A program made the position numbers and the translations under genes. DNA of 64,000 bases from Sphingomonas sp. OK281 (lineage in GTDB: Bacteria > Pseudomonadota > Alphaproteobacteria > Sphingomonadales > Sphingomonadaceae): contig NZ_FOVZ01000006.1 of NCBI RefSeq assembly GCF_900115295.1, positions 62,001 to 126,000 on the forward strand, written 5' to 3'. Numbering within the stretch: position 1 is the stretch's first letter; every line of letters begins with the position of its first letter. Shown piece by piece: positions 47,416 to 56,558 of this stretch. The notes under the pieces were generated by a model. That model was not told the DNA's origin, searched no databases, and saw only the letters and a program-made list of their open reading frames with translations.

Positions 47416-48850
47416 GCCCGATCCCTTTTCCGATGAATTGTCCAGCGACATGGTGGCAAACATGGGGCGGCTGGTAGCCGAGCAAGTCCCCGGCGACAAC
47501 GCACTGGCGATGTCGGTTGGCGAACTCGCGTTCAAGCTGAAGCGGATGGTCGAGGGCGAATTCGGCCATGTCCGGCTGCGCGGCGAGATCTCGGGCTGGA
47601 AGCGCGTCGCGTCCGGGCATTGCTACATGTCCCTCAAGGACGACCAGGCGGTGATCGACGGCGTCATCTGGAAGGGCAATGCGTCGAGCCTCGCCTTCGT
47701 GCCGCAGGACGGCATCGAGGTGATCGCGACCGGCAAGCTCACCACCTATCCCGGCCGCTCGAAATACCAGATCGTCATCGAGCGGATGGAGCTGGCCGGT
47801 GCCGGCGCGCTGATGGCGCTGCTCGAGAAACTGAAGGCGAAACTCGCGGGCGAGGGGCTGTTCGACGGCACGCGGAAGAAGCGCCTGCCGTTCATGCCGA
47901 AGGTGATCGGCGTCGTCACCTCGGGCACCGGCGCAGTGATCCGCGACATCCTCCACCGCCTCGAGGATCGCTGCCCGACCCACGTCATCGTCTGGCCGGT
48001 CAAGGTACAGGGCGAGGGTTCCGCCGCCGAGATCGCCGCTGCGGTGCGCGGGTTCGACGCGATTGCGCCCGGCGGCCCGGTGCCGCGTCCCGACCTCGTC
48101 ATCGTCGCGCGCGGCGGTGGCTCCGTCGAGGATCTGTGGTCGTTCAACGAGGAAGTCGTCGTTCGCGCGGTCGCCGCCTGCACGATCCCGATCATCTCCG
48201 CGGTCGGCCACGAGACCGACACCACCTTGTGCGACTTCGCCGCTGACCTGCGCGCGCCGACGCCGACCGCCGCGGCCGAGATCGCGGTGCCGGTGCTCGC
48301 CGACTTGCGGCTGACGATCGACAGCCACCGCAATCGCACCGAGCGCTGTGCGCGGCGCCATGTCGAGCGCGGTCGCGAACGGCTCGATGCGCTGGCGCGG
48401 TTGCTCCCGAAGCGCGACCAGTTGCTCGGGCCGCAACGTCAGCGCGCCGACGACTTTGGTCAGCGGCTGGATCGCGGGCTGGAGCGTAGGCTTACCCTCG
48501 CGCGCGGCAGTCTCGATCGCTCGGGCGCCGCACTCCGTCCCGCCACGTTGGAACGCAAGCTCGAAGCGAAACGCGCGCAGCTCGATGCGACGTGGCGGCT
48601 CGTCCAGTCGCTCAACCCCGACGCGATCCTCGACCGCGGCTATGCCCGAGTCACCGCCCGCCCCGGCGGCGAGACGCTCGCATCTGCCGCGTCGGCGCGC
48701 GATGCTGGCACGCTGACGCTCCACTTCCGCGACGGTGTGGTGGACGCGATGACGGATACCGGTCTTGAGCGCCCCGCCGCCAAAACCTATGCTGCCCCCA
48801 AGGCGAAGCCCGCGTCGGACACGGCGCCGCGCCAGCCGACCCTGCTGTAA
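47414..48850 (+). CDS. xseA: Exodeoxyribonuclease VII large subunit XseA
   Basis: This 478-residue subunit has an N-terminal OB-fold (L-R-G-E-I-S-G-W-K-R and H-C-Y-M-S-L-K-D). The catalytic domain has V-I-G-V-V-T-S-G-T-G-A-V-I-R-D and V-A-R-G-G-G-S-V-E-D-L-W-x-F-N, and S-A-V-G-H-E-T-D holds the active-site histidine. The protein degrades single-stranded DNA with XseB, which is not in the window. AGGA lies 6 bases before the ATG at 47414, two bases inside the purD start codon on the opposite strand. Confidence 0.96.
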   Translation: MPDPFSDELSSDMVANMGRLVAEQVPGDNALAMSVGELAFKLKRMVEGEFGHVRLRGEISGWKRVASGHCYMSLKDDQAVIDGVIWKGNASSLAFVPQDGIEVIATGKLTTYPGRSKYQIVIERMELAGAGALMALLEKLKAKLAGEGLFDGTRKKRLPFMPKVIGVVTSGTGAVIRDILHRLEDRCPTHVIVWPVKVQGEGSAAEIAAAVRGFDAIAPGGPVPRPDLVIVARGGGSVEDLWSFNEEVVVRAVAACTIPIISAVGHETDTTLCDFAADLRAPTPTAAAEIAVPVLADLRLTIDSHRNRTERCARRHVERGRERLDALARLLPKRDQLLGPQRQRADDFGQRLDRGLERRLTLARGSLDRSGAALRPATLERKLEAKRAQLDATWRLVQSLNPDAILDRGYARVTARPGGETLASAASARDAGTLTLHFRDGVVDAMTDTGLERPAAKTYAAPKAKPASDTAPRQPTLL

Positions 48851-48862
48851 AGAAGACCCGCA

Positions 48863-49063
48863 ATGCTGATGTCCAACTCCGACCGCGCCGCGCGGCTGCA
48901 CTATATGGCGAACGGTTTCCGCGTGCTCAGCCCCGGTGACCACGTCGCCTGCGCCGCGACCGGCCACCGCATCGCGCTCGAGGACCTGCGGTACTGGAGC
49001 GTCGCGCGGCAGGAAGCCTACGCCACCGCCGCCGCCGCCAGCGAAGCGATGGCGCCGCGATGA
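48863..49063 (+). CDS. DUF2093 domain protein
   Basis: This 66-residue alphaproteobacterial protein of unknown function contains L-H-Y-M-A-N-G-F-R-V-L and H-V-A-C-A-A-T-G, the DUF2093 pattern. It lies 12 bases after xseA and overlaps the M23 peptidase gene by four bases (ATGA), so the three are probably one transcript. Confidence 0.82.
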   Translation: MLMSNSDRAARLHYMANGFRVLSPGDHVACAATGHRIALEDLRYWSVARQEAYATAAAASEAMAPR

Positions 49064-49938
49064 AGCCGGGCGGTGCCGCGCTGGCGCGGGCGGCGGCGCT
49101 TGCGCTGCTGACAGCGACGACCGCCACCGCCCAGATCGTGCCCCCGCCGACGTTCGTGCCCCCGCCGCCGACTGCCCGCGCGTCTACGTTCCGATGGACC
49201 GGTACGTTGAGCCAGGGCGGCCTGATCCTCGGCACGGCGCCCGCCGGTACGCGCACCGTCACACTGAACGGCAAGCCGATCACGCTATCTCCCGACGGCC
49301 GCTTCATCGCCGGTTTCGACCGGGACGCGGGGCCTCAGGCATCATTGACTGCAACCTTGGCCGACGGCCGCGCCGTCACCCAGCCGCTTGCGATCGCGCC
49401 GCGCGCCTGGCGGATCGAGCGCCTCGACACGCTCCCGAAATTCCCGGCGCCCGACCCGGTCTTCGCACAACTCCGCCCGCCCGAACTCGCGCAGATCGTC
49501 GCCGCCCGCGCGCGCACCACCGATGCACAAGGCTGGAGACAGTCCTTCGTCTGGCCCGCGACCGGCCGCATCTCCGGCCTGTTCGGATCGCAGCGCGTCT
49601 ACAAGGGCGAACCCGGCAGCTATCATTCGGGCACCGACGTCGCGATCCCGACCGGCACGATCGTCACCGCGCCTGCCGACGGCGTCGTGATCCTCGCCGC
49701 CGATCACCCGTTCACGCTGGAGGGCAACCTCCTGATGCTCGACCACGGCATGGGTCTCAACAGCGCATTCCTGCATCTCCCCCGCATCGACGTGAAGCCC
49801 GGCGACCATGTCCGCCAAGGCCAGCCGATCGGCGCTTCCGGCATGACCGGCCGCGCCACCGGCCCGCACCTCCACTGGGCACTCCGCTGGAACGACGCCA
49901 AGCTCGACCCAATGCTCGTCGCGGGTGCGATGCGGTAA
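49060..49938 (+). CDS. M23 family metallopeptidase (LytM/peptidoglycan hydrolase)
   Basis: This 292-residue secreted peptidase has an N-terminal signal segment ending near T-A-T-A-Q. A domain rich in prolines and small residues precedes the C-terminal M23 domain. Zinc ligands are visible in Y-H-S-G-T-D-V-A and G-P-H-L-H-W-A-L. It should cut peptidoglycan peptide bridges in the periplasm, or be a regulatory LytM protein. It is translationally coupled to the DUF2093 gene. Confidence 0.92.
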   Translation: MKPGGAALARAAALALLTATTATAQIVPPPTFVPPPPTARASTFRWTGTLSQGGLILGTAPAGTRTVTLNGKPITLSPDGRFIAGFDRDAGPQASLTATLADGRAVTQPLAIAPRAWRIERLDTLPKFPAPDPVFAQLRPPELAQIVAARARTTDAQGWRQSFVWPATGRISGLFGSQRVYKGEPGSYHSGTDVAIPTGTIVTAPADGVVILAADHPFTLEGNLLMLDHGMGLNSAFLHLPRIDVKPGDHVRQGQPIGASGMTGRATGPHLHWALRWNDAKLDPMLVAGAMR

Positions 49939-50018
49939 CGGGTGTGCCTCATTTTGTTACACGCTCGGGCATCGCAGTTTAAAATTGTTGCACAGCCTCC
50001 GCCGATACACCTATTTTC

Positions 50019-50040
50019 GTGTCATTTAAGACACTAGTGT
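50019..50040. promoter_or_regulatory. Two overlapping palindromes upstream of a TonB receptor
   Basis: GTGTC-ATTTAA-GACAC (50019-50034) overlaps the perfect palindrome ACACTAGTGT (50031-50040). They lie about 160 bases before the receptor ATG. The regulator is unknown. Confidence 0.4.
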
Positions 50041-50195
50041 TTCGCAAATGACGCGCCGTGTCGGGACGCGTCTTTACACGACATTGGTGCAGCTTCATCC
50101 TCCGCACATATCCTCGAAGTCAGGCAATGGCAGTCGAGGAAGTTTCCGCAGCGGATCGTCAGGGCGACCGTTGCGGGCATTGTAAGGGGATTTAC

Positions 50196-53100
50196 ATGGT
50201 TACGACTTCTCGCTTTATGTCGAAGGCGCTGCTGCTTGCGGCTGCCACGCCGCTTGCGTTGATTATTTCGACGACGGCCGGTCTGGCACAGGACGCCACG
50301 ACAGCTCCTCAAGCACCCGCCGCGGCCACCGACGCACCTGCGACATTGGCCCAACCCGCGCCGACGCAGGACACCGCCGCGGAAGCCGGTCAGGACATCG
50401 TCGTCACTGGTTCGCTGTTCCGCCGTACCGATACCGAGACGCCGTCGCCGGTCACCGTGCTGACGACGCAGACGCTGCAGCGCGCGGGTATCACCAACAT
50501 CAACGATGCGGTCCGTTCGATCTCGGCCGATGGCGCCGGCTCGATTTCGACCGGGTTCCAGAACGGCTTCTCGGCCGGCGGCGCCGCGGTGTCGCTGCGT
50601 GGCCTCGGCGTATCGTCGACGCTCGTGCTGATCGACGGCCTGCGTTCGACCAACTTCCCGCTCAACGACGATGGCCATAACGCCTATGTCGATCTCAACT
50701 CGATCCCGTTCAGCGCAGTCGAGCGGATCGAAGTGCTGAAGGACGGCGCCTCGTCGAGCTACGGCGCGGATGCGATCGGCGGCGTCGTCAACATCATCAT
50801 GAAGAAGCACGTCGTCGGCGTGTCGGGCACTGCCGAGGGCGGCATTTCCGAGCTTGGCGACGGTGGCCGCTACCGCGCCAACCTCACCGCCGGTATCGGC
50901 GACTATGACCGTCAGGGCTTCAACTTCTACGTCAACGGCGAGTACCAGAAGGACAACGCGATCTCGGTCAGCGATCGCGGCTTCCCGTTCAACACGCTCG
51001 ATCTGAGCTCGATCGGCGGCGTCGACGGCAACGCCGCGGATAGCTCGTTGACCACGGCAACGATCAACGCGGTCGTACGTCGCTCCTCGCAGACGGATCT
51101 CAACAACCCGTATGCCGGTGGTACGGCGGCCACCGGGACGTATACGTCGCTCAACCTCAACTGCGCCAATGGCACCTACACGGTGGCCGGGGCAGCCGGT
51201 GGTACCGCGTGCAAGCACGACAACACCCGGGAATACGTCCAGATCCAGCCGGCGCAGGAGCGTTACGCGTTCTCGAGTCGTCTCAGCCTGAAGATCTCCG
51301 ACGACATCGAAGGCTATGTGTCGGGCAGCTATTCGCACAACCAGGTCGTCACCAAGACGCGGCCCCCCAGTGCGATCCGCCAGACCCAGCCCTATGGTGC
51401 GTCGCCGGCCCTCGCATCGAACAATCCGGGTATCGTCCTGCCGGTGTATGTCTGCTCGGCGGGCATCAATTGCGTGACGGCGGCCGATCGCCAGCTCAAC
51501 ACGACCAACAACCCCTATGCGGCAGCGTACGCCAACGATCCCACCAATGGTGCGGCGCGCATCTATTATCTGTTCGGCGATCTTCCCGCGAGCCAGATCC
51601 GCACCAACGAAGTCATCCGCGGGGCTGCCGGCCTGCGCGGCAGCTTCGAGGGCGGCTGGAACTGGCAGGTCGATGCGGTCGGTGCGAAGGATAACCTGAA
51701 CATCGATTCGCTCGGCGTGATCAACATCGCCGGGCTGAAGCAGGCGATCAACACGGGGGCATACAACTTCGCCAATCCGTCGCTGAACAGCCAGGCGACG
51801 CGTGACCTCGTCGCGCCGCGCTTCTCGGTGGGATCGCACACTTCGCTCGCATCGCTCGATGCGTCGGTCAGCAAGCAGCTGTTCGACCTTCCGGGCGGCC
51901 CGCTCCAGGTCGCCGTCGGTGGCCAGATCCGTCACGAGGTCGAGGAGAATAACAGCCTCAACGCGAACCTCGATCGCTACGCCAACACGTCGGCCGCTTT
52001 CGGATCGCACACCGTGTCCGCCGGCTATTTCGAGATCAACGCGCCGGTCCTGCGCACGCTCGAGATCAACGGTTCGGGCCGCTACGATCACTATTCGGAA
52101 GGCTTCAGCAACTTCTCGCCGAAGATCGGTGCGAAGTTCACGCCGATCAAGGAGATCGCGATCCGCGGGACCTATTCGAAGGGCTTCCGCGCTCCGACCT
52201 TCGCCGAGAACAACGCACGGTCGAGCTATGCCGGGTTCGTCACGGTAACGCCGCCATGCAGCTTCATCCTCGCGCATGGTGGTTCGGGGACGCTTGCATC
52301 GTGCCAGGCCAACGGCAATCCGTATAACTTGGCCTACAGCCTTGGTTCGGGATTCACCGGCAATCCCGATCTGAAGCCTGAGAAGTCGCGCAGCTTCACG
52401 GGCGGCGTCGTAGTCCAGCCGACGCCTTGGTTCAGCTTCACGGTCGATTACTACAACATCAAGAAGACCAACGTGATCGTCACGGGTCCTCAGTCGTCCG
52501 ACGCCCGGGCCGCCTATTTTGCCGGTACACCTTTGCCCACCGGCTACACGGTGTCGGCGGTCGACGCGATCGATCCACTCTACCCGAACGCTCTGCCTCG
52601 CGTGCTCATCATCAACGCACCGTACGTGAACGCGGCGAGCCAGTCGGTGTCGGGTATCGATCTCGGGGCGAACTTGAATGTGCCACTCGGTGGCGAGGCG
52701 CGCTTCATCAGCCGCATCGACGTGACGCGCCTGTTCAAGTACAACGTCGACAATGGCGATGGCGTCGTTCAGAAGTATGCCGGTACGCTTGGACCGTACG
52801 AACTGTCGTCGGGTGCGGGCACGCCGCGGATCCGCGGCAACTGGCAGAACACGCTGCAGGTCGGCGCAGTGTCTCTGACCGCGACCACCTACTACGTGTC
52901 GCGGATCAAGGCGGTCGCCGCAGATGAAGTCGCTCCGGACGACAATGGCGATATCGACCTGAGCTGCGCCAACAATCTGTACGGGACCGGCGATAAGTTC
53001 TGCTACATCAAGCGCTTCATCTACGCCGATCTGAACGTCTCGGTCGAAGTGAACGACAAGTTCTCGTTCAACTTCAACGTCGGTAACTTCACCAACGAAA

Positions 53101-53210
53101 AGGCTCCGGTCGCACCGGCATCCTATTCGGGCACGAACTACCTGCCGACCTGGCATTATGCCGGCGTCATCGGTCGTACCTTCCGCGCTGGTGCGAACTT
53201 CAAGTTCTAA
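50196..53210 (+). CDS. TonB-dependent receptor (large)
   Basis: This 1004-residue outer-membrane receptor starts at the ATG at 50196, with AAGGGG 7 bases upstream. A signal peptide ends near G-L-A-Q, then comes a TonB box (Q-D-I-V-V-T-G). Plug motifs include S-P-V-T-V-L-T, L-R-G-L-G-V-S-S-T-L-V-L-I-D-G and R-I-E-V-L-K-D-G-A-S-S-S-Y-G-A-D-A-I-G-G. The barrel ends F-R-A-G-A-N-F-K-F. Its cargo cannot be deduced. A strong shared terminator follows the stop. Confidence 0.93.
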   Translation: MVTTSRFMSKALLLAAATPLALIISTTAGLAQDATTAPQAPAAATDAPATLAQPAPTQDTAAEAGQDIVVTGSLFRRTDTETPSPVTVLTTQTLQRAGITNINDAVRSISADGAGSISTGFQNGFSAGGAAVSLRGLGVSSTLVLIDGLRSTNFPLNDDGHNAYVDLNSIPFSAVERIEVLKDGASSSYGADAIGGVVNIIMKKHVVGVSGTAEGGISELGDGGRYRANLTAGIGDYDRQGFNFYVNGEYQKDNAISVSDRGFPFNTLDLSSIGGVDGNAADSSLTTATINAVVRRSSQTDLNNPYAGGTAATGTYTSLNLNCANGTYTVAGAAGGTACKHDNTREYVQIQPAQERYAFSSRLSLKISDDIEGYVSGSYSHNQVVTKTRPPSAIRQTQPYGASPALASNNPGIVLPVYVCSAGINCVTAADRQLNTTNNPYAAAYANDPTNGAARIYYLFGDLPASQIRTNEVIRGAAGLRGSFEGGWNWQVDAVGAKDNLNIDSLGVINIAGLKQAINTGAYNFANPSLNSQATRDLVAPRFSVGSHTSLASLDASVSKQLFDLPGGPLQVAVGGQIRHEVEENNSLNANLDRYANTSAAFGSHTVSAGYFEINAPVLRTLEINGSGRYDHYSEGFSNFSPKIGAKFTPIKEIAIRGTYSKGFRAPTFAENNARSSYAGFVTVTPPCSFILAHGGSGTLASCQANGNPYNLAYSLGSGFTGNPDLKPEKSRSFTGGVVVQPTPWFSFTVDYYNIKKTNVIVTGPQSSDARAAYFAGTPLPTGYTVSAVDAIDPLYPNALPRVLIINAPYVNAASQSVSGIDLGANLNVPLGGEARFISRIDVTRLFKYNVDNGDGVVQKYAGTLGPYELSSGAGTPRIRGNWQNTLQVGAVSLTATTYYVSRIKAVAADEVAPDDNGDIDLSCANNLYGTGDKFCYIKRFIYADLNVSVEVNDKFSFNFNVGNFTNEKAPVAPASYSGTNYLPTWHYAGVIGRTFRAGANFKF

Positions 53211-53232
53211 GCTCCGACTGCGGCTAAGAAGA

Positions 53233-53264
53233 AGGGCGGCTTCCTCGCGGGAGCCGCCCTTTTT
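53233..53264. terminator. Bidirectional terminator of TonB receptor and clpB
   Basis: AGGGCGGCT and AGCCGCCCT form a 9-bp GC-rich stem followed by TTTT on the plus strand, with AAG tracts giving T-rich ends on the minus strand. It lies between convergent stops of the receptor (53210) and clpB (53267). Confidence 0.85.
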
Positions 53265-53266
53265 CG

Positions 53267-55846
53267 TTATGCGACGATCAGCACCAGCTTGCCGTCGCCC
53301 TCGTCGACCTTGACGGTCGAGCCGTCCTTCACCTCGCCGCGCAGGATCATGTCGGCGAGCGGATCCTGCAGATAGCGCTGGACCGCGCGCTTCAGCGGCC
53401 GAGCGCCGTACACGGGGTCGTATCCGACGCGACCGAGCCACGCTCGCGCGGCATCCGTCAGATCGAGCACGATCTTGCGATCCGCCAGCAGCTTGTCGAC
53501 GCGCGACACCTGGATGTCGACGATCGGCGCCATGTGCGACTGGCCGAGGCGGTGGAACAGGATCACCTCGTCGAGCCGGTTGAGGAACTCGGGCCGGAAA
53601 TGCGACCGGACGATCTCCATCACCTGCGGCTCGACCGACGACACGTCGTCGCCCTCCGCCATGTTCGCCAGATACTGGCTGCCGAGGTTGCTCGTCAGGA
53701 TGATCAGCGTGTTGCTGAAATCCACCGTGCGCCCCTGGCCATCAGTCAGCCGCCCGTCGTCGAGCACCTGCAACAGCACGTTGAACACGTCGCCATGCGC
53801 CTTCTCGACCTCGTCGAACAGGATGACCTGGTACGGACGCCTGCGCACCGCCTCGGTCAGCACGCCGCCCTCCTCATAGCCGACATAGCCCGGAGGCGCA
53901 CCGATCAGCCGCGCGACCGCGTGCTTCTCCATGAACTCGCTCATGTCGATGCGGACCATCGCGCTGGGGTCGTCGAACAGGAACTCCGCCAGCGCCTTGG
54001 TCAGCTCGGTCTTGCCGACGCCGGTCGGTCCGAGGAACAGGAACGAGCCCAGCGGCCGGTTCGGATCCTGCAACCCCGCACGTGCGCGCCGCACCGCAGT
54101 CGACACCGCCTTCACCGCATGCGCCTGGCCGATCACGCGCTTGCCGATCGTCGCTTCCATCGCGAGCAGCTTGTCGCGCTCGCCCTGCAGCATCCGTTCG
54201 ACCGGGATGCCGGTCCAGCGGCTGACCACGCCGGCGATGTCGTCGGCGGTCACTTCCTCGCGCAGCATCGCGCCCTTGGTCGCCCCCGCCGCCTCGTCGA
54301 GCTGGCGCTGCAACCCCGGGATCGTACCGTAGGAAAGCTCGCCCGCCTTGGCGAGATCGCCAGACCGTTGCGCCTGCTCGAGCTCCAGCCGCGCGGCATC
54401 GAGCTGTTCCTTCACCCGCGCCTCGGCGTTGATCTTGTCCTTCTCGCCCTTCCAGCGCGTCGTCAATTCGGCGGATTGCTCCTCCAGGTTGACGAGTTCG
54501 CCCTCCAGCGTGTCGAGCCGGTCGACCGACGCGTCGTCGGTCTCGCGCTTCAACGCCTCGCGTTCGATCTTGAGCTGTATGATCCGCCGGTCGAGATTCT
54601 CGATCGCCTCGGGTTTCGACTCCACCTCCATGCGGATCCGCGAGGCGGCCTCGTCCATGAGATCGATCGCCTTGTCGGGCAGGAAGCGATCGGTGATGTA
54701 GCGGTTGGACAGCGTCGAGGCGGCGACGATCGCGCCGTCGGTGATCCGCACGCCGTGGTGCAGCTCGTACTTCTCCTTTAGCCCGCGCAGGATCGAGATG
54801 GTGTCCTCGACGGTCGGTTCGCCGACCATCACCGGCTGGAACCGTCGCTGCAACGCCGGGTCCTTCTCGACATATTTCCGGTATTCATCGAGCGTGGTCG
54901 CGCCAACGCAGTGCAGTTCGCCTCGAGCCAGTGCCGGCTTGAGTAGATTGCCCGCGTCCATCGCGCCCTCGGATTTGCCCGCGCCGATCAGCTGGTGCAT
55001 CTCGTCGATGAACAGGATGATGTCGCCCTCGGCGGCCTTCACCTCGTCGAGCACGCCCTTCAGCCGCTCTTCGAACTCGCCCCGATATTTCGCGCCGGCG
55101 ATGAGGGAGCCAAGATCGAGCGACATCAGCCGGCGGTCCTTCAGCGTATCCGGCACGTCGCCATTGGCGATCCGTAGCGCGAGCCCCTCGGCGATCGCGG
55201 TCTTGCCGACGCCGGGTTCGCCGATCAGCGCGGGGTTGTTCTTGGTGCGGCGCGCGAGGATCTGGATGGTGCGGCGGATCTCCTCGTCGCGACCGATGAC
55301 CGGATCGAGCTTGCCGTCACGCGCCGCCTGGGTGAGATCGCGCGCGAATTTCTTGAGCGCATCATAGCGATCCTCGGCGCCCGCGGTGTCGGCGGACCGA
55401 CCCTGCCGCAGGCCGTTGATTGCGGTGTTGAGTCCCTCGGGCGTCACGCCGCCGGCCTTCAACGCCTTGCCCGCCGCGGTGTTGAGCGACAGTGCGAGCG
55501 CAACCAGCAGGCGTTCGACGGTGACGAAGCTGTCGCCCGCCTTGCTCGCGATCTGCTCGGCCTGGTCGAGCACGCGCACCGCATCGTTGTCGATTCCCGG
55601 CGTGGTCTGCGCGCCGGAGCCTGAGACGACGGGGATCTTCGCAAGCGCGAGATCGGTCTCGGACGTCGCGCGCTTGGCGTCGCCACCAGCGGCTGCAATC
55701 AGCCCGGCAGCCATGCCCTGTTCGTCTTCCAGCAGTGCCTTCAGCAGATGCTCTGGCGCGATCCGCTGGTGGTTCATGCGGATCGCGACGGTCTGCGCGG
55801 ATTGCAGGAAGCCCTTCGCGCGGTCGGTGAATTTGTCGATGTTCAT
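53267..55846 (-). CDS. clpB: ATP-dependent disaggregase ClpB
   Basis: This 859-residue AAA+ chaperone has an N-domain, a first Walker A (G-E-P-G-V-G-K-T-A) and a middle coiled-coil with R-E-E-V-T-A-D-D-I near its end. The second Walker A is G-P-T-G-V-G-K-T-E-L-T-K-A-L and R-I-D-M-S-E-F-M-E-K-H-A follows. It rescues aggregated proteins with DnaK. The ATG at 55846 follows AGGAA. An RpoH-like promoter lies 36 bases upstream. Confidence 0.97.
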   Translation of the reverse strand: MNIDKFTDRAKGFLQSAQTVAIRMNHQRIAPEHLLKALLEDEQGMAAGLIAAAGGDAKRATSETDLALAKIPVVSGSGAQTTPGIDNDAVRVLDQAEQIASKAGDSFVTVERLLVALALSLNTAAGKALKAGGVTPEGLNTAINGLRQGRSADTAGAEDRYDALKKFARDLTQAARDGKLDPVIGRDEEIRRTIQILARRTKNNPALIGEPGVGKTAIAEGLALRIANGDVPDTLKDRRLMSLDLGSLIAGAKYRGEFEERLKGVLDEVKAAEGDIILFIDEMHQLIGAGKSEGAMDAGNLLKPALARGELHCVGATTLDEYRKYVEKDPALQRRFQPVMVGEPTVEDTISILRGLKEKYELHHGVRITDGAIVAASTLSNRYITDRFLPDKAIDLMDEAASRIRMEVESKPEAIENLDRRIIQLKIEREALKRETDDASVDRLDTLEGELVNLEEQSAELTTRWKGEKDKINAEARVKEQLDAARLELEQAQRSGDLAKAGELSYGTIPGLQRQLDEAAGATKGAMLREEVTADDIAGVVSRWTGIPVERMLQGERDKLLAMEATIGKRVIGQAHAVKAVSTAVRRARAGLQDPNRPLGSFLFLGPTGVGKTELTKALAEFLFDDPSAMVRIDMSEFMEKHAVARLIGAPPGYVGYEEGGVLTEAVRRRPYQVILFDEVEKAHGDVFNVLLQVLDDGRLTDGQGRTVDFSNTLIILTSNLGSQYLANMAEGDDVSSVEPQVMEIVRSHFRPEFLNRLDEVILFHRLGQSHMAPIVDIQVSRVDKLLADRKIVLDLTDAARAWLGRVGYDPVYGARPLKRAVQRYLQDPLADMILRGEVKDGSTVKVDEGDGKLVLIVA

Positions 55847-55881
55847 GACGAATTCCTGTGGAAAGTTTCGGTGTTGGCCAA

Positions 55882-55910
55882 AAGATGGTGTTGTATTTGG
55901 GCAACACAAG
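55882..55910 (-). promoter_or_regulatory. RpoH (heat-shock sigma) type promoter of clpB
   Basis: On the minus strand CTTGTG is followed by an 18-base spacer (counted from CTTG) and CCATCTT, close to the alphaproteobacterial sigma-32 form CTTG-N17/18-CYTATNT. It ends about 36 bases before the clpB ATG. Identity as the true promoter is inferred. Confidence 0.5.
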
Positions 55911-56017
55911 AGGCGGGCGCAGGTCGGATGCTAGGGCCCGCGCGAGGCATCCGGAATAGCGTTTATTGTCGGTATCGAAGCGCCGCCGTCATCGCTACGT
56001 TCAGGTTCGCATGCTAT

Positions 56018-56443
56018 ATGCAGCGCGTGTCCACAGCGCTTCCCCATACCTACGCCATCGGCATCGAGCCGGCCGACATCGACTTCATGGGTCACGTCAA
56101 CAACGCGAACTATCTGAAGTGGGTACAGGCCGCGGTGATCGACCATTGGCAGCGCCTCGCGCCTGCCGAGGCGGTGGCTGGGCACCTCTGGGTCGCGTTG
56201 AAGCACGAGATCACGTATCGGAAGCCGGCGTTCCTGGACGACGACGTCATCGCGACGGTGTTGCTAGAGAAGGTCCAGGGTGCGCGCGCATTTTACGAGA
56301 CGATCATCAAGCGCGGCGAGGATGTGCTCGCCGAGGTGAAGTCGAGCTGGTGCTGTCTCGATGCGGAAACGCTGCGGCCGTCGCGGTTGGCGAACAGCGT
56401 GGTCGAACACTTCTTCCCGAAGGACCCGGCGGCGGCTATCTAG
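56018..56443 (+). CDS. Hot-dog-fold acyl-CoA thioesterase, YbgC/FadM-like
   Basis: This 141-residue enzyme has D-I-D-F-M-G-H-V-N-N-A-N-Y-L-K-W (residues about 20-35), the 4HBT catalytic region with the active aspartate. E-I-T-Y-R-K-P-A-F-L and a late W-C-C-L-D follow. It should hydrolyse an acyl-CoA; the substrate is unknown. The ATG at 56018 is divergent from clpB, 172 bases away. A REP-like element follows its stop. Confidence 0.88.
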   Translation: MQRVSTALPHTYAIGIEPADIDFMGHVNNANYLKWVQAAVIDHWQRLAPAEAVAGHLWVALKHEITYRKPAFLDDDVIATVLLEKVQGARAFYETIIKRGEDVLAEVKSSWCCLDAETLRPSRLANSVVEHFFPKDPAAAI

Positions 56444-56445
56444 TT

Positions 56446-56540
56446 CGTCATTCCCGCGGAGGCGGGAACCCATATTGGCTGACGTTTGCGATCGTCAGGA
56501 CAGTCCGAGGGTATGGATCCCCGCCTACGCGGGGATGACG
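56446..56540. repeat. REP-like palindrome type B, full copy
   Basis: CGTCATTCCCGC (56446-56457) and GCGGGGATGACG (56529-56540) are inverted with one mismatch. TCCCGC-GGAG-GCGGGA and CCCCGC-CTAC-GCGGGG are inner hairpins. A partial copy lies at 38302. It sits between convergent stops of the thioesterase and the XRE regulator. Confidence 0.85.
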
Positions 56541-56558
56541 GATTTATGGGTGCGACGG

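Noticed and set aside
50034..53441. Minus-strand open frame of 1135 codons opposite the large TonB receptor
   Set aside because: Antisense shadow of the receptor; arginine/valine-rich and no recognisable domain.
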